Assembly (NCBI GenBank): GCA_905221605.1
Contig: CAJNDS010002228.1
Location: 248,001-312,000 of the forward strand
DNA length: 64,000 nucleotides
DNA from: Symbiodinium natans
Lineage: Eukaryota > Sar > Dinophyceae > Suessiales > Symbiodiniaceae
Direction of reading: 5' to 3'
The notes beneath the pieces were generated by a model that saw nothing but the letters and a program-made list of their open reading frames with translations, did no database searches and was not told the DNA's origin. Both the position numbers and the translations under genes were made by a program. Numbering within the stretch: the stretch's first letter is position 1; each line of letters starts with the position of its first letter. Shown one piece after another: positions 32,803 through 43,629 of this stretch.

Positions 32803-34780
32803 TCTGCTGGGCATGAGGGGCGTATGCCTTCCGCGCGCCAAGTGCGCCCGAGTCGACGTTCCCCTGCCGTTTGCCCCAAGCGGACCCTACCTATAAGGCC
32901 AACTGAGGTTACCGCTATATTTCTTCTGTCACTCTCTCTATCTCTTCTTTTCTTTTATGGGCCGTATGTCTTGTACAAGTGGAAGACGAGAAGGAGGGTG
33001 AGCTATTAGATTTGCTGAAGCAGAGAGGGCGTGAAACAGGGCGAGGCATAGAGAGAAGCATAGACCGTGGAAGCTCTTGGCTTTCCCCTTCTGAAGTCCA
33101 TATCAGTTTTCAATTTTGTTGAAGAGAAAGAGAAACAAAGAAGAGAGAACAGGAATTTACATGTTCTTCCTAACTTGTTCTTGTCCCTCCCTCTTCTCTC
33201 CCCCCTCACCCTGTCTCTCTTTATCTCTATCTCCTCACTATTCTTTTGAAGTGGTACGGGAATGTGGAATGAGATGAAGGCAGCGTCCCCTGGAGGGACC
33301 TGCCCCTCACAAGAAAAAGCCCGAGCATCAGCTTCCAACTAAACCCTGTTTCAACCACCCCCCACCCCCTTTCCCCTAGGTTTCGTATACTTTCTGCAGT
33401 AAGGATGTGATGCCCAATTGCTTTGACAAGTACCATATAAGACCTTATGTGCTTAATTGGAAAGCGAGCAATATCCGGTAACCTTGTTGGGAGATTTGTG
33501 GGAAACATTGAGAGTGAAAAGCAAGATGCTTGCGATCAATTCCTAGCAGCCTGTTTGAAGGTCCCACTAGGTGGTGAAATGATGTTTGCTCCAAGTATTC
33601 TCGTGTCCCCGGGACTTACAGTAAATCATTCGTCTTCTTTGCGTGTTTTTCTTTTCCTTCTTTCTTCCTTTCTTACCTCGATTTCGCCCATTCTCTGTCA
33701 CTTTCTCTCAACAGCTCTCGCCCCTTCCCGCTGATGGTTCCATGCCCTACCCTTGCCTCCTTTCAAATGAATAGGCAAGAAGAGAGTAAGAGAGTAAGAG
33801 AGGAAGAGAGGAGAGGGAGACCCGTCCCCTACCCTTCCCTTTTTCGATACCCTTTTAAGAATAAGAAAGAGAAGAACAAGAGGAAAAAGAGAGAAGAGGA
33901 GGAAGGTAGGCAGAGGAAGAAGGACTTCCTCCCTTTCATTTGGCTTTGTCTTACATTTCGTTTTTGCCCTCTTCTGCCATCTCTTTTCTCAATGTCTTGC
34001 TGTCTCTCACTGTAAGGAAAGGAAGAGGCGAGAGGAGGAGGGGAGGGGAGGAGAGGCAATGGGTGCTGCTGGAAGCTCCTGCCCCAGGACATTCAACAAG
34101 CCTTGAAGGCCCCGACATGCGGGAGGCTCCCGGGAGGCCTGGAGGCTGAGACACAAAACGGGATGAGAAAAAGCCTCGCTCGTGGTTCTGTACACACCCG
34201 TAGCCCAATGTTGGCTTTTCCGTTTGCAGCGTCACCCCCGCAACATACCAGGGGTGGGGGAAAGTTCTAAACGCATGCCCCTCAGGGGCGGTCCCTTCGG
34301 GGATCATATGCTCGGAAGAAGAAGAGATGGAGAGAAACAACAAAGACGAGAAAGGAGGAGATGATGAGAGAGCGGGCCTCTTGCTTGCCCTGAGCTCTCT
34401 GTTCCTTGCAGTTCCCCTTTCTTATGCAAAAAGAAGAAGAGAAGAATATGGCAAGAGAAGGGAAAGCAAGAGAGAGTCGAGCGAAGGAGCAAAACAAACT
34501 TTCTTCTGCCCGCCGTCTTCCTCCATCTTCTCTTGTCCCTCTCGTTCTGTTCTTTCCTTATTCTTCGAAGAATGTTGTTGAGAGGAGGGGAGGAAGGGAA
34601 GAGGAGAGGGGGCGTGACAAACAAAGGAGCGGCAGAGTGAGGAGGAGTTTGCCCGTCGCCTCAACTCACCCGGAAGCGCCCAACGGGTCCGGAGGACCAA
34701 GATCTGTCCCTCTTTGTGAGGAAAGGAAGAGGCGAGGGGAGGGGAGGAGAGGCAATGTCTCATGGCGAGCTGGGAGGGAG

Positions 34781-34843
<63 letters not shown>

Positions 34844-35215
34844 GTCTCTCTTTCTCTTCTTCTTCCGCTGGGCTTGAAACTTTCCCTCTCTCTCTTCTTT
34901 CTATCAGTTCTTTGTATTGTTCTCACCTTTCCGGGATCTGTTTCTATTTTTCTGCGTTCCTTCTTCGCCTTAGCTCTTCACCAGAAAGGAAAGAATATGA
35001 AAGAAGGAGAGTGGCAGAGAGGTGAGAGGAAGGACCGAAGGCGAGTGAATAGGAGAACTCTTCCTCCGAATCTCGCGGCTACCAGTCCTCTTCTCCTTTT
35101 TCTTCCAACGCAGCTCGTCTTGGTTTATCACTTATGAAACGTGAGAGAAGAGCGAGGAATGAACAGAGGAGGAGGACAAGGCCCTGCTGCTTTTTCATCC
35201 CCTCCCCCCTCCCTC

Positions 35216-35266
<51 letters not shown>

Positions 35267-36349
35267 ATTCTCTTTTCCCTTTTCTCTTTCTCTTTTACTT
35301 GCTCCCTTTCTTTCTGTCTTTCTTTCCCTGGCTCTTGTTCTCCTTCTACCGTTCTCGGATTCGCTTCTTTTTCTCTTGTCTTTTCCCTTACTCCCTTGTC
35401 TGCTTCCAGAAGTAGAGAGGGAGGGAGGGAGGGAGGGAGAGAGGGAGAGAGAGAGAGGGATGAAGAGAGCAACGAAGACAAGAAAAGAAAAGATGATGAG
35501 AGCGAGGCCTCTTGCTTGCCCTGAGCTCTCCGCTCCTTTCATTCCTTTCTTACGCAGAGAACAGGGAGAAAAGAAGATGAAGAAGGCAAGGGAAGAAAAA
35601 GCGAGAGAGCCGGGCGAAGGAGGAGTTCACCCTTCCTCTCCCCACCGTCTTCCTCCGTCTTGTCTCTTCCTTTCTGTTCTCTGTTATTCCTCACTCTTTG
35701 CAGAAATGGAAAGGAGGGGAGGAAGGAAAGAGGAGAGGGGAGGGATGATAGCGCAAGAGATTGCAAAGCAAAGGAGGATGAATGAGAGCTGAAAGGAAGG
35801 ACAGAGGGTGATTGAAGAGGAGAACTCCTCCTCCGAATCTCGCGGCTACCAATCCTCTTCTCCTTTGTCTTCCCACGCAAGCTCGTTTTGGGTTTTCACC
35901 AATGAGACAGGAGGGAAGAACAAGGATGAACAGAGGCGGAGGACAAGGCCCTGCTGCAATCTTCATCTCCTCCTCTTTTCATCCCACCCTCCCCTCTCTC
36001 TTTTTTTGTTTTTTTTTCTCTCTCTCTCTCTCTCTCTTACTTTCTCTAACTTTCTCTCTTTCTTTCTCTTTTTCTTTCGGTCTTTCTTTCTTGCCCTTGT
36101 TCTCCTTCTGCCATTATCGGATTCGCTCTCTCTTTCTCTTGTCTTTTCCCTTATTCCCTTCTTCCTTGTGCATCGTCCTTCTGACTGAGAAAGGGAAGAG
36201 GGAGAAAAGGGAGGGGAAGAGAAGGGAGAGGAAGAGTGGGAGAAAGATAAACGTCAAGTCAAAGGTAAGAAGCGGGAAAGAGAAACGGAAAAGGGATGTT
36301 GCAGAAGTAGAGAGGGAGGAAGAGAGATAGAGAGAGAGAGAGAGTGACA

Positions 36350-36384
<35 letters not shown>

Positions 36385-36691
36385 AGCGAGCAATGAAGAC
36401 GAGGAAGCAAAGATGATGAGAGCGAGGGCCTCTTGCTTTCTCTGAGATCTCCGTTCGGTTCATTCCTTTCTCATGAAGAGAACAGGGAGAAGAGAAGAGG
36501 AAGAACGGCAAAGGAAGAGAAAGCGAGGGAGCCGAGCGCAGGAGGAGTTCACCATTCCGCCGTCTTCCTCCATCTTATCTCTTCCTTTCTGTTCTATGCT
36601 GTTCCTTACTCTTTGCAGAAATGGAAAAGAGGGGAGGAAACAATATAGGAGAGGGGAGGGATGAGAGAGCAAGAGATGGCAGAGAGAGCAG

Positions 36692-36740
<49 letters not shown>

Positions 36741-37010
36741 ACAAGAGATACATCGCAAGAGGGAAGGAAAGGAGAGAGAGAACCACATCGAGAGGAAGTG
36801 GCATGTTCCCTTTCCCTTTCGATCGTGCTGGTCAAAGATGAAGGCAAAAAGAATAGAGAAGAAGGGTCAAACAAAGGAAGGCAGAGAGGGAAAGCCACGA
36901 CTATGAAGAATTCGACATGTCCATCTCCACGTATATTCCTTTGTCTTCACACTTCCTTTCTTTGTGTCTTCACGGAACACGCTAGAGAAACAAGGACGAA
37001 AGAGAAATGA
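32101..37010. other. Polypyrimidine/polypurine region, copy B and its continuation
   Basis: (CT)n tracts at 32643, 32767, 34785 and 35219, and (AG)n tracts at 35413-35462, 36320-36382 and 36690-36736, so the pyrimidine strand switches to purine near 35.4 kb. The repetitive block 'CTCTTGCTTGCCCTGAGCTC' recurs (34378, 35508). No gene supported. Confidence 0.7.
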
Positions 37011-37562
37011 CTGACCTATTCTTGATGGTTCCGGTCTGGGCGCCGAGATGTTTATCATATGGTACGTGGGCTACCGTAAATCCTAAACCCCAAGCCCTTT
37101 TGCAAAGAGTTGCTTGAAACTTGAAACTTGGAACAACAAACATTAAATCATACTCTATATCTGATACTTCCAAAGTCATTGTTTAAATAAGAAACGAAAG
37201 GGATCGCCAAATAATACGTAAAGGTCCATGCCACTTAGGGGTTTAGGGGTTTAGGGGTTTAGGGGTTCTGGTGTCGGTGCTGGGCTTCCCACTTCGCTTC
37301 TGTGGGGGGATTCCCGAAATTTGGGGGGGGGGGGGGTGCCTTATTGGGGTCCTTATTACTATTACTATTATTATTATGGTTGTTACTATTATACGGGGAG
37401 CCCTGCTATTTGGGTGTCTATATTAGGGGTCCCTTTTCTTCGTAAACCCCCCAATGTTCGGTTGCGGCTCAAATTTTTTGTGCTCAGCCGCTTTGTTCTC
37501 TGCATCGGTACTGAGAGCACGCACACCGCTCAAATTCAGAGCAAGCTGAGAAATGCTCTGTC
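37011..37562. other. Spacer with telomere-like run, G-run and a possible exon
   Basis: TTTAGGGG repeats at 37238-37266, a G14 run at 37322 and an ATT-type microsatellite near 37360. From about 37485 a frame reads FVLCIGTESTHTAQIQSKLR then NALS up to a GTCCCTAAACCC block. This may be an exon of the gene that follows, but it has no recognised motif. Confidence 0.3.
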
Positions 37563-37642
37563 CCTAAACCCTTAGCCCGAAACCCTAAACCCTAAACCCT
37601 AAACCACTGCACACATCCGCCTTTCCCTTAAAAACATCGAAG

Positions 37643-38221
37643 GTGGGCTTCCGCTACAACGGCCCTGAGCCAACAACTTTCGGAGATTGGGCGCACAAGG
37701 GACGTGTAGCTCGGTGGGCAAGAGCCAGCAAGCAGCTGCAGCTATGCATGTGATGCTGTTGATTCTCTTGATTGCGATGACCGCTGTATGGCTTGTTGCT
37801 CTATGTGTTCATTGTTTGTTGGCTTGGTGCGTGCATTGGGCGTGATGTTTCGATTTTGCTTTGCAACCAAGTGTGGTTTCTGCAACCGCTTTCTTCTTTC
37901 TGCGCTTTTTGAGTCTAGGCTGTCCATTGTACGTAGCTGGAACTGCATTATTGTAACAGTGTCTTTACGCCTTTCAACAACAGATTCGGCTTATTGCATC
38001 TGCACTTGCCTTCCCCAGTTTCTAATCGCTGCTGTGGCTTGGCTTAGATTCGGGGGGGAGGGGCGTTGAAGAAGGGATGGGGTGGGGAGGGCAGGAAGAA
38101 AACATGAGGCCACCACAAAAGTACATATCCAGCCACTACAGGGCTGATACGGCCTAAAGGGCTGAGGGGTCACCCATCGAGATCCGACCGAAAAGCAGTA
38201 TCCCAGGTCACGGACTTCTGA
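37643..38221 (+). CDS. SDHAF4: Succinate dehydrogenase assembly factor 4 (SDHAF4/DUF1674) C-terminus, two exons
   Basis: Exon 37643-37705 follows AAG and reads VGFRYNGPEPTTFGDWAHKG then R. This fits the family signature GPEPTRYGDW..KGR. A canonical GT donor (CGT before GTAGCT) follows. The last exon is only 15 bases, 38207-38221: after CCCAG it reads V-T-D-F-stop, and SDHAF4 proteins end in GRVxDF or GRxxDF, so the join is exact and in phase. The family binds the flavinated SdhA subunit in mitochondria and helps assemble complex II. Only the conserved C-terminus is found; N-terminal exons with the mitochondrial presequence are not identified. A CCCTAAA block (37562-37605) lies just upstream of the first exon. 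Two independent matches (signature and C-terminus) make this call solid despite the small size. Confidence 0.82.
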
Positions 38222-40420
38222 CGTAGCCTGCAGTGGCGGAGAAGCCTTTTGATGCAACCGCGAGAAACATAGGTCCTCTGCAAGCTCACTGAAGAAATGC
38301 TTCGTTTGCCACGAGAGCTTTTCGACATCGTCAGGCAATTGCCTGGTCACCTAGCTGTGCACAATGCACAGCAAGTTTCACCTGCAACGAGCAGATCGAG
38401 TGTTTGCCGTCAATCTTCTCCTTGAAAAGAAGTTTGGGAGCAGAGGCGAAGATTGATCGACAAACGTCCAGACCACGAGTTTTCAGTGCACAGCGCATTC
38501 CGTTTGCCGAAAAGGAGCCAAGAACTGCACCAGGTGGTTGCCTTGTTAGGGTTTAGGGTTTGGGGTTTAGGGTTGAGGGTGTCCATGTGCATGTTTCTGT
38601 GGTAGTCATGTGGCGCAACCAGCACATTCTACAATTGTACAATGGAAGCCTTGCGTTTGCTACCCTGGCTACCACCACAAGAAACCGAGCAGACCAACTT
38701 CTGCCGGAAAAGGATGAACCGGTGAGACATGGTGCTCGCACTTCACTTTGCGATTGTTCCCGCTGGATCAGGAAGCCCTAAACCCTAAACCCTAAACCCT
38801 AAACCCTAAACCCTAAACCCTAAGCCCTAAGCCCTAAGCCCTAAGCCCTAAGCCCCAAATCCTTTCTGGGCTCATCTTGGCTCCGATTTCCGAAAGCCAA
38901 GAGCGACGTGTGTTTCTCTTCGCGCCCAGCGTTGTCCTGCTCACCATGACCAGGCTCGGTGTCCCTTGAGATGATCTTGTTTAGGGTTTAGGGTTTAGGT
39001 TTAGGGTTTAGGGTTTAGGGTTTAGGGAGGTTTCATGTCGAATTTCTGCCAAGGTACCTACACCTTTGCCTCAATGCTTGCCGGCATACATACTGCTCTA
39101 GGGCCTCTACTGGTCGAAGACTGAGATTCTAGGGTATTTTGCTAGTATTTGCTTAAGAACCCCCCCAAACAATAAAAAAACATCGTCCCTATAAAGGTAG
39201 TACAAGGATCATGATTTTCGATTCTTTAGGGGTTCTTAAGCAAGTAGTAGATTTAGGGTCAGCACAACAAGTGGCCAACACTAGACATCTTCTCGGGATG
39301 TATAACGAGTCATCCACTGTGGCTTTCAGCTTTCTGTCCGCTTTTCCGCAATCCGCGCAGCCGGGATGCCTGCGTGAGGGTGTTATCGTTGGCAGATCGC
39401 GGGCACCGGGATAGCGCGGAACCCTGAGTTAAGAAGACAAAAGCGGGTGGTGTGAATCTAGGCCACTTTGGGGAGAAACTTGGTGGCTTGCTTGAGGGTG
39501 TGGCCCTAAATCCCTAAACCCCCCCCACCCCCCCCGAACTTCCCGAACATCAGTCCTCGCCTCTCAAAATCGCAGGCTCTTGTTCCTCCTCTTGACATCT
39601 GCCTTCGCCCAGAACCTGGAGCCGAGCAACAGGCAGGGGATGCTTGGGGCTTAGGGTCATGGGTTGCCTTTCCTGCCTCAGTCAGGGGCTGCGATGTCTT
39701 TGTGTGTCTGTCGCACGTCATCTGAAGAACCACCTCAGGTGGTTATTTCTCTGTAGAGCAATGCAGCCCCTCGGAAACAGCTCCTCAAAAAATGAGACCT
39801 CAAGGTACATCGTGCGCAGCTCCAGTCAGTAGTAAGAATTTCCCCTGGATGCCCATGTAGCTGCAGCCAAGTTTAGTTTTGCTGCAGGTAAGCCTTCTCT
39901 TCCAAGCTGTTTCGCGAATGATACTGCAGGACCAGTCCGGTTCGACTCGTTTCCGATCTGGAGGCGTGTGCCCAGACTTGCCGAGCGCTTTCAGCTTGCT
40001 GCCATGCTTCAACGTGAAGCCCGAAGGCGATTTGATGTTAAATTTGAAATCTCTACAGAAGTGAAGTGCGCTGTTACTACAGCAGCGGCACGGTCTAACC
40101 GGCTCAGCACAACACCATGTGACATTGCCAGGGACAGATTTTGAATTTCACCAGCGAAGAGAAGCGGGGCGGAAGCGATCCGTCCGCGTCGTGGCACGGC
40201 TGCATGAGGGAGACGATTTCAATTCTTGCACCTGCTGCCCTACTGACCTATCCTGCCGCATAGAGCCACTCCCAGAACTCCTGAGAGCCACTGTACCATC
40301 GTCCCAACCAGCTCACCTTGTTTGGTTGTGCTTGCAGAGCTGCTTCAGTTGCTAGTTTCACGGTGCTCGCCGCCATGCACAGTGGAGCACATTTAGGGTA
40401 CGTGATGTTTGACTTTATAT
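38222..40420. other. Region of telomere-like blocks with possible exons
   Basis: Blocks at 38548-38580 (TTTAGGG), 38777-38858 (CCCTAAA to CCCTAAG) and 38980-39028 (TTTAGGG). Weak exon candidates: about 38690-38719 (NRADQLLPEKDEP before GTGAGA); 38858-38953, open in three frames and followed by AG then GCTCGG; and 40135-40206 (QILNFTSEEKRGG then SDPSASWHGCM). None matches a family I know and the frames are uncertain. Confidence 0.25.
39120..39245. mobile_element. Second type of foldback element
   Basis: Inverted repeat: left arm CTAGTATTTGCTTAAGAACC then CCC, right arm GGGGTTCTTAAGCAAGTAGT, separated by about 75 bases. It resembles the 8405-type elements in size and in having a 'TCCCTATAAAGGTAGTA' centre, but the arms differ. 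Confidence 0.6.
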
Positions 40421-40425
40421 TGTAG

Positions 40426-40530
40426 ATGTCCACACGCATTTTATCAATCTATCTTGAACTCATGCTCAACGCGCATGCAGAAGTTCTCGTCAACTTTCAC
40501 GGATTGGCCTTGGCTCCAGAAGCAGTCCTG
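40426..40530 (+). CDS. Exon-like island with good GT donor, unidentified
   Basis: After TTGTAG a frame reads MSTRILSIYLELMLNAHAEV then LVNFHGLALAPEAVL and ends at CTG before GTGAGG. A second frame (KFSSTFTDWPWLQKQSW, from 40481) is also open to the same donor. No family recognised. Confidence 0.3.
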
Positions 40531-40636
40531 GTGAGGCTCCCTAAGCCCTAAACCCTAAACCCTGAACCCTAAACCCTAAACCCTAAACCCTAGACCCGAA
40601 CCTTAACCACCAAACCCTAAACCCTAAACCCCCCAG

Positions 40637-40765
40637 GCTCTAAAGATGCCCAGTGGTTCTCCAAGCATCGACCCGCCAAGGGTTTGTGGACCTTCTTTCT
40701 GTTTTGACAAGCAGACGGCGAACTGCTTCCAGAAGATGCCAGCGAACGTCTGCCGCACCTGCCGG
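40637..40765 (+). CDS. Cys-rich exon bracketed by telomere-like blocks
   Basis: Begins after CCCCCAG at the end of a CCCTAAA block (40534-40632). It reads ALKMPSGSPSIDPPRVCGPS, FCFDKQTANCFQKMPANVCR, TCR, with five Cys, and ends exactly where a GTTTAGGG block begins (CGG before GTTTAG). Length is 129 bases, 43 codons. The spacing of the last cysteines suggests metal or disulfide binding, but I do not recognise the family. Confidence 0.42.
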
Positions 40766-41238
40766 GTTTAGGGTTTAGGGTTGGGGGTTTTGGGGTTTTG
40801 GGGTACGAGGGAAGGCTTTCATGGCAAACCCTCTGCATCACGGCCCTTTGCCGAGACACGTCCGCCACAAACTCAGCAGCTGAAGTGAACAGCTCCTCAC
40901 AGGACCTGACCTACACCCTATCACTCCTTTGAACCCTAAACTCTGGACCCTAAACTGCTGCCAGGCATGAAAGCTATCTACATGTGCGTCAAGTACATCC
41001 TCGCAGGCCAAAGGGGAAGCAAAGCCTGCAGCTTGAAGCCCAGCAGCAGCCTCAAATCCCGCCGAAGGCCCTTGCAGGCCCCCAAAACCCAAACCCTAAG
41101 CCGCAATCCTCTCAGCCCCGGCGCTTGTTTCTAGACTTCGTATACAAGATCTCGTGTCACTTTCCGCTTCTCTACAGCCCGTAAGCCCAAGCCCCAAAAT
41201 CCCTTCGCCTCTCATGCTCATACTCTGCAACGTCGCAG

Positions 41239-41265
41239 GCGACATGGAGCCCGAGGAGTTTTGCG
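41239..41265 (+). CDS. Micro-exon candidate (27 bases)
   Basis: Between CGTCGCAG and GTAAGG, both good splice sites; reads DMEPEEFC. The frame stays open beyond it (GKERANGNSDAIEA...), so the true end is uncertain. Confidence 0.3.
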
Positions 41266-42085
41266 GTAAGGAGAGAGCGAATGGCAATTCCGATGCCATC
41301 GAGGCGATTCCCCCAAGAAGTTGGCTCTGCATATTCTTTATGAGGTTGCTTAAAGTGATATTATGTGTAGGGGTATGGGCGGAGAGTCGGGGTTTAAGGT
41401 TTTGGGTTTAGAAGGTTTATAGGGATTGGCCGATCAACGACCCGAAGCCCTAACTTTTGAGGGCGGCTATGACCTAGGCGACTTGGATTTCGGCACACAC
41501 CCCGAATCATTTCAGCACCATCCTCTCTCTAGCCTTAGATGAGACCCTAGGCCGAAAGCTCGAGCCCCAAACCCTAACCCCGAAACTTGAAAACTGACCT
41601 AAACCCTAAGCCCTAAGCCCTAAAGCCCGAAAGCCCTAAAGCCCTAAAGCCCAAAAGCCCTAAAGCCCTAAACCCTAAGCCCGAAACCCGAAACCCTCTA
41701 CCCTAAACCCTAAACCCTAAACCCTGCCTGTGCTGTATGCTGCGAGCAGGCCCTGGCTGCGCCTAAAACCGGGCGTGAGGAGAAGAACGACAGACACGCG
41801 CAGCTCGGAGTGCAACTTGGGGGGTGGGGGGTAGTATAGAGCGGGGTAGTAGGGGAACCCACGTGCCTTCGCAGCTCGGCGTTCTTGGGAGAGCCCGGCG
41901 CCGCCCCCAAAAAACTGAGTTTACCTACAGATTTAAGTTGATTTAAGTAGCCCTAAACCCTAAAACCCTAAACCCTAAAGCCCTAACACCCTAAACCCTA
42001 AAACCCTAAAACCCTAAGACCCTAAAACCCTAAAACCCTAAGACCCTAAAACCCTAAAACCCCTAAAACCCTAAACCCTACTGAG

Positions 42086-42225
42086 TCGGACTCCTTAATT
42101 CCCAAAGCCCATGAGCTGTTTGGCATGCCCGGGAGGGTCAAGAGATTTTTCGGAGACACTTGGGCCTCTGGGCTGGGGGTCTTGAGCTTGAGAACAGATC
42201 CCGACCAGAACCCCCCAACTGATGG
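42086..42225 (+). CDS. Exon bracketed by CCCTAAA and GTTTAGGG, unidentified
   Basis: Follows CTACTGAG at the end of a CCCTAAA block (41950-42080). It reads SDSLIPKAHELFGMPGRVKR then FFGDTWASGLGVLSLRTDPD and QNPPTD, and ends before the GT of GTTTAGGG at 42226. Only this frame is open. A basic, hydrophilic stretch; no family recognised. Confidence 0.45.
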
Positions 42226-42348
42226 GTTTAGGGTTTATAGAGTTTAGGGTTTAGGGTTTGGGGTTTAGGGTTTCAGGTATCCTCCCGCGAGACCCGCCAA
42301 GCTTAGGGATTCATGGGTTTAGGGATTTAGGGTTTAGGGTTTAGGGTT

Positions 42349-42440
42349 TGCCGACTGGCAAGGTCGTCTCCGGAGAGGCTCGGGGCAGAGCCCACTGACT
42401 TGTGGCCCAGTGCCCCTTGCCATGCACAGTGCAGTCATGG
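42349..42440 (+). CDS. Exon-like island ending at a GTTTAGG donor
   Basis: Reads DWQGRLRRGSGQSPLTCGPV then PLAMHSAVM, ending ATGG before GTTTAGG at 42441. The left boundary is unclear because it follows a TTTAGGG run. Function unknown. Confidence 0.28.
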
Positions 42441-42446
42441 GTTTAG

Positions 42447-42558
42447 GTCGGGATGTTCCCTCTTATACCTCTTTACTACAGTCCTTAATAGGGATTATAG
42501 TATCCCCGCTGTTCTACTCCCTATTAAGGAGCTGTTAGTATCAGGAGGGAACATCCCA
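42447..42558. mobile_element. Foldback (MITE-like) element, copy 3
   Basis: Left arm GGGATGTTCCCTCTTATACC, then AGTCCTTAATAGGGAT; right arm CTCCCTATTAAGGAGC, then TGTTAGTATCAGGAGGGAAC ATCCC. Same family as 8405, 9330 and 61757. Confidence 0.75.
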
Positions 42559-42584
42559 AGGTTTAGGGTTTCTTGTTCTCGCAG

Positions 42585-42625
42585 GAAATGGCATGATGTC
42601 CGGCTTTGACGCTTGCAGTGGGACC
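42585..42625 (+). CDS. Micro-exon candidate
   Basis: Between TTCTCGCAG and GTGTCA; reads NGMMSGFDACSGT. Good splice consensus on both sides, family unknown. Confidence 0.35.
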
Positions 42626-42973
42626 GTGTCATAGGCTGATCCGCGAATTGGTTACCCCCGAAAGGCCAAGAGGGTTTAGGGTTTAGGCTTTGGGGTTTAG
42701 GGGTTAGGGTTTAGGGTTCAGGGTTTAGGGTTTAGGGTTTAGGGTTGAGGGCATCATTGGGAGGGGAGGTGCGGGGGGGTGAGGGTTTGAAGGGTTTCCC
42801 TCTCAACGCGCACTACTTGGGTTTAGAGCTCCAAGCTTACGTAGAGCTCGCTTTTTTTGCTCTCACTAAACCCTAAACCCTAAACCCTAAACCCTAAACC
42901 CTAAACCCTAAACCCTAAGCCCTAAACCCTAAACCATAAACCCTAAATTCTAGGATCACCTCGTTCGGCCCAG

Positions 42974-43065
42974 GCTCTGTGGGGAGCTTTTCTTATTTCG
43001 TTCCTGCTGCTGATCGTGATTCGGCACTTCATTCATGAACCGAAGAAGGCCCGGAAGAGTTTTGG
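42974..43065 (+). CDS. Exon with a transmembrane segment
   Basis: After GGCCCAG a frame reads ALWGAFLISFLLLIVIRHFI then HEPKKARKSFG, ending before GTTTAAATTTAGG. It has a clear hydrophobic helix of about 17 residues followed by a basic stretch, as in a membrane anchor with its positive side after the helix. The other frames are closed. A CCCTAAA block (42868-42955) lies just upstream. Protein unknown. Confidence 0.45.
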
Positions 43066-43149
43066 GTTTAAATTTAGGACTTCGGATTTAGGGTTTAGGG
43101 TTTCGGGTTTAGGGTTTAGGGTTTAGGGTTGTTAGGCAAGCATCCGCAG

Positions 43150-43199
43150 GAAGTTGTAGAGCTTCACCGCTGCTGTCTCGTGTCATGTGGTCTTTTCGG
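43150..43199 (+). CDS. Exon candidate ending at a GTTTAGGG donor
   Basis: After CATCCGCAG; reads EVVELHRCCLVSCGLF and ends CGG before GTTTAGGG at 43200. Function unknown. Confidence 0.33.
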
Positions 43200-43584
43200 G
43201 TTTAGGGTTTAGGGTTCAAGGTTAACGCGTGCAACGCGATCCTTGGTGTTGAACTCCTCGGCTATTCTGGAGGGCTTGTGTGCATGCGACCGACGTTCAC
43301 AGAATCCAGCCTGCTTACTCAAGCGTGAAGGTCCAAAAAGATTGCAGGACCTGCAATCCGAGAAAGAGTGTCACCAGTTCATTTTAGCTACGTGGAGTTG
43401 GGATGTAGTAAGGCCTTGTTGCTTGGCACAGCCGCAGCCCAAGCAGTAGTAACTGCAGTATGTATAGTACAACGGACATGTAGAGTATGTAAAATATATG
43501 TACATCTGCACATTGTATGATGTGATATGGTGTGATAAAATGTTTCCATTAAATGCTGACAAAGACATCTTCGTGTCCTTGCAG

Positions 43585-43626
43585 GAGATCACTCCGCTCC
43601 GGATGCCCCTCTTGATCTGTGACGCA
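43585..43626 (+). CDS. Exon candidate, 14 codons
   Basis: After a good acceptor TCCTTGCAG; reads EITPLRMPLLICDA and ends before GTGTGAGG. Family unknown. Confidence 0.38.
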
Positions 43627-43629
43627 GTG

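Larger units (their letters stand above)
23137..37010 (+). repeat. Segmental duplication, copy B (longer copy)
   Basis: Same order as copy A: the GTACGAGGGACC border, AT satellite, inverted repeat, hairpins, modules, minisatellite and polypyrimidine DNA. It carries a longer satellite and extra modules at 29832-30910, and continues about 1.6 kb beyond the point where copy A meets the gap. The right end near 37010 is my estimate of where repetitive purine/pyrimidine sequence stops. Confidence 0.9.
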
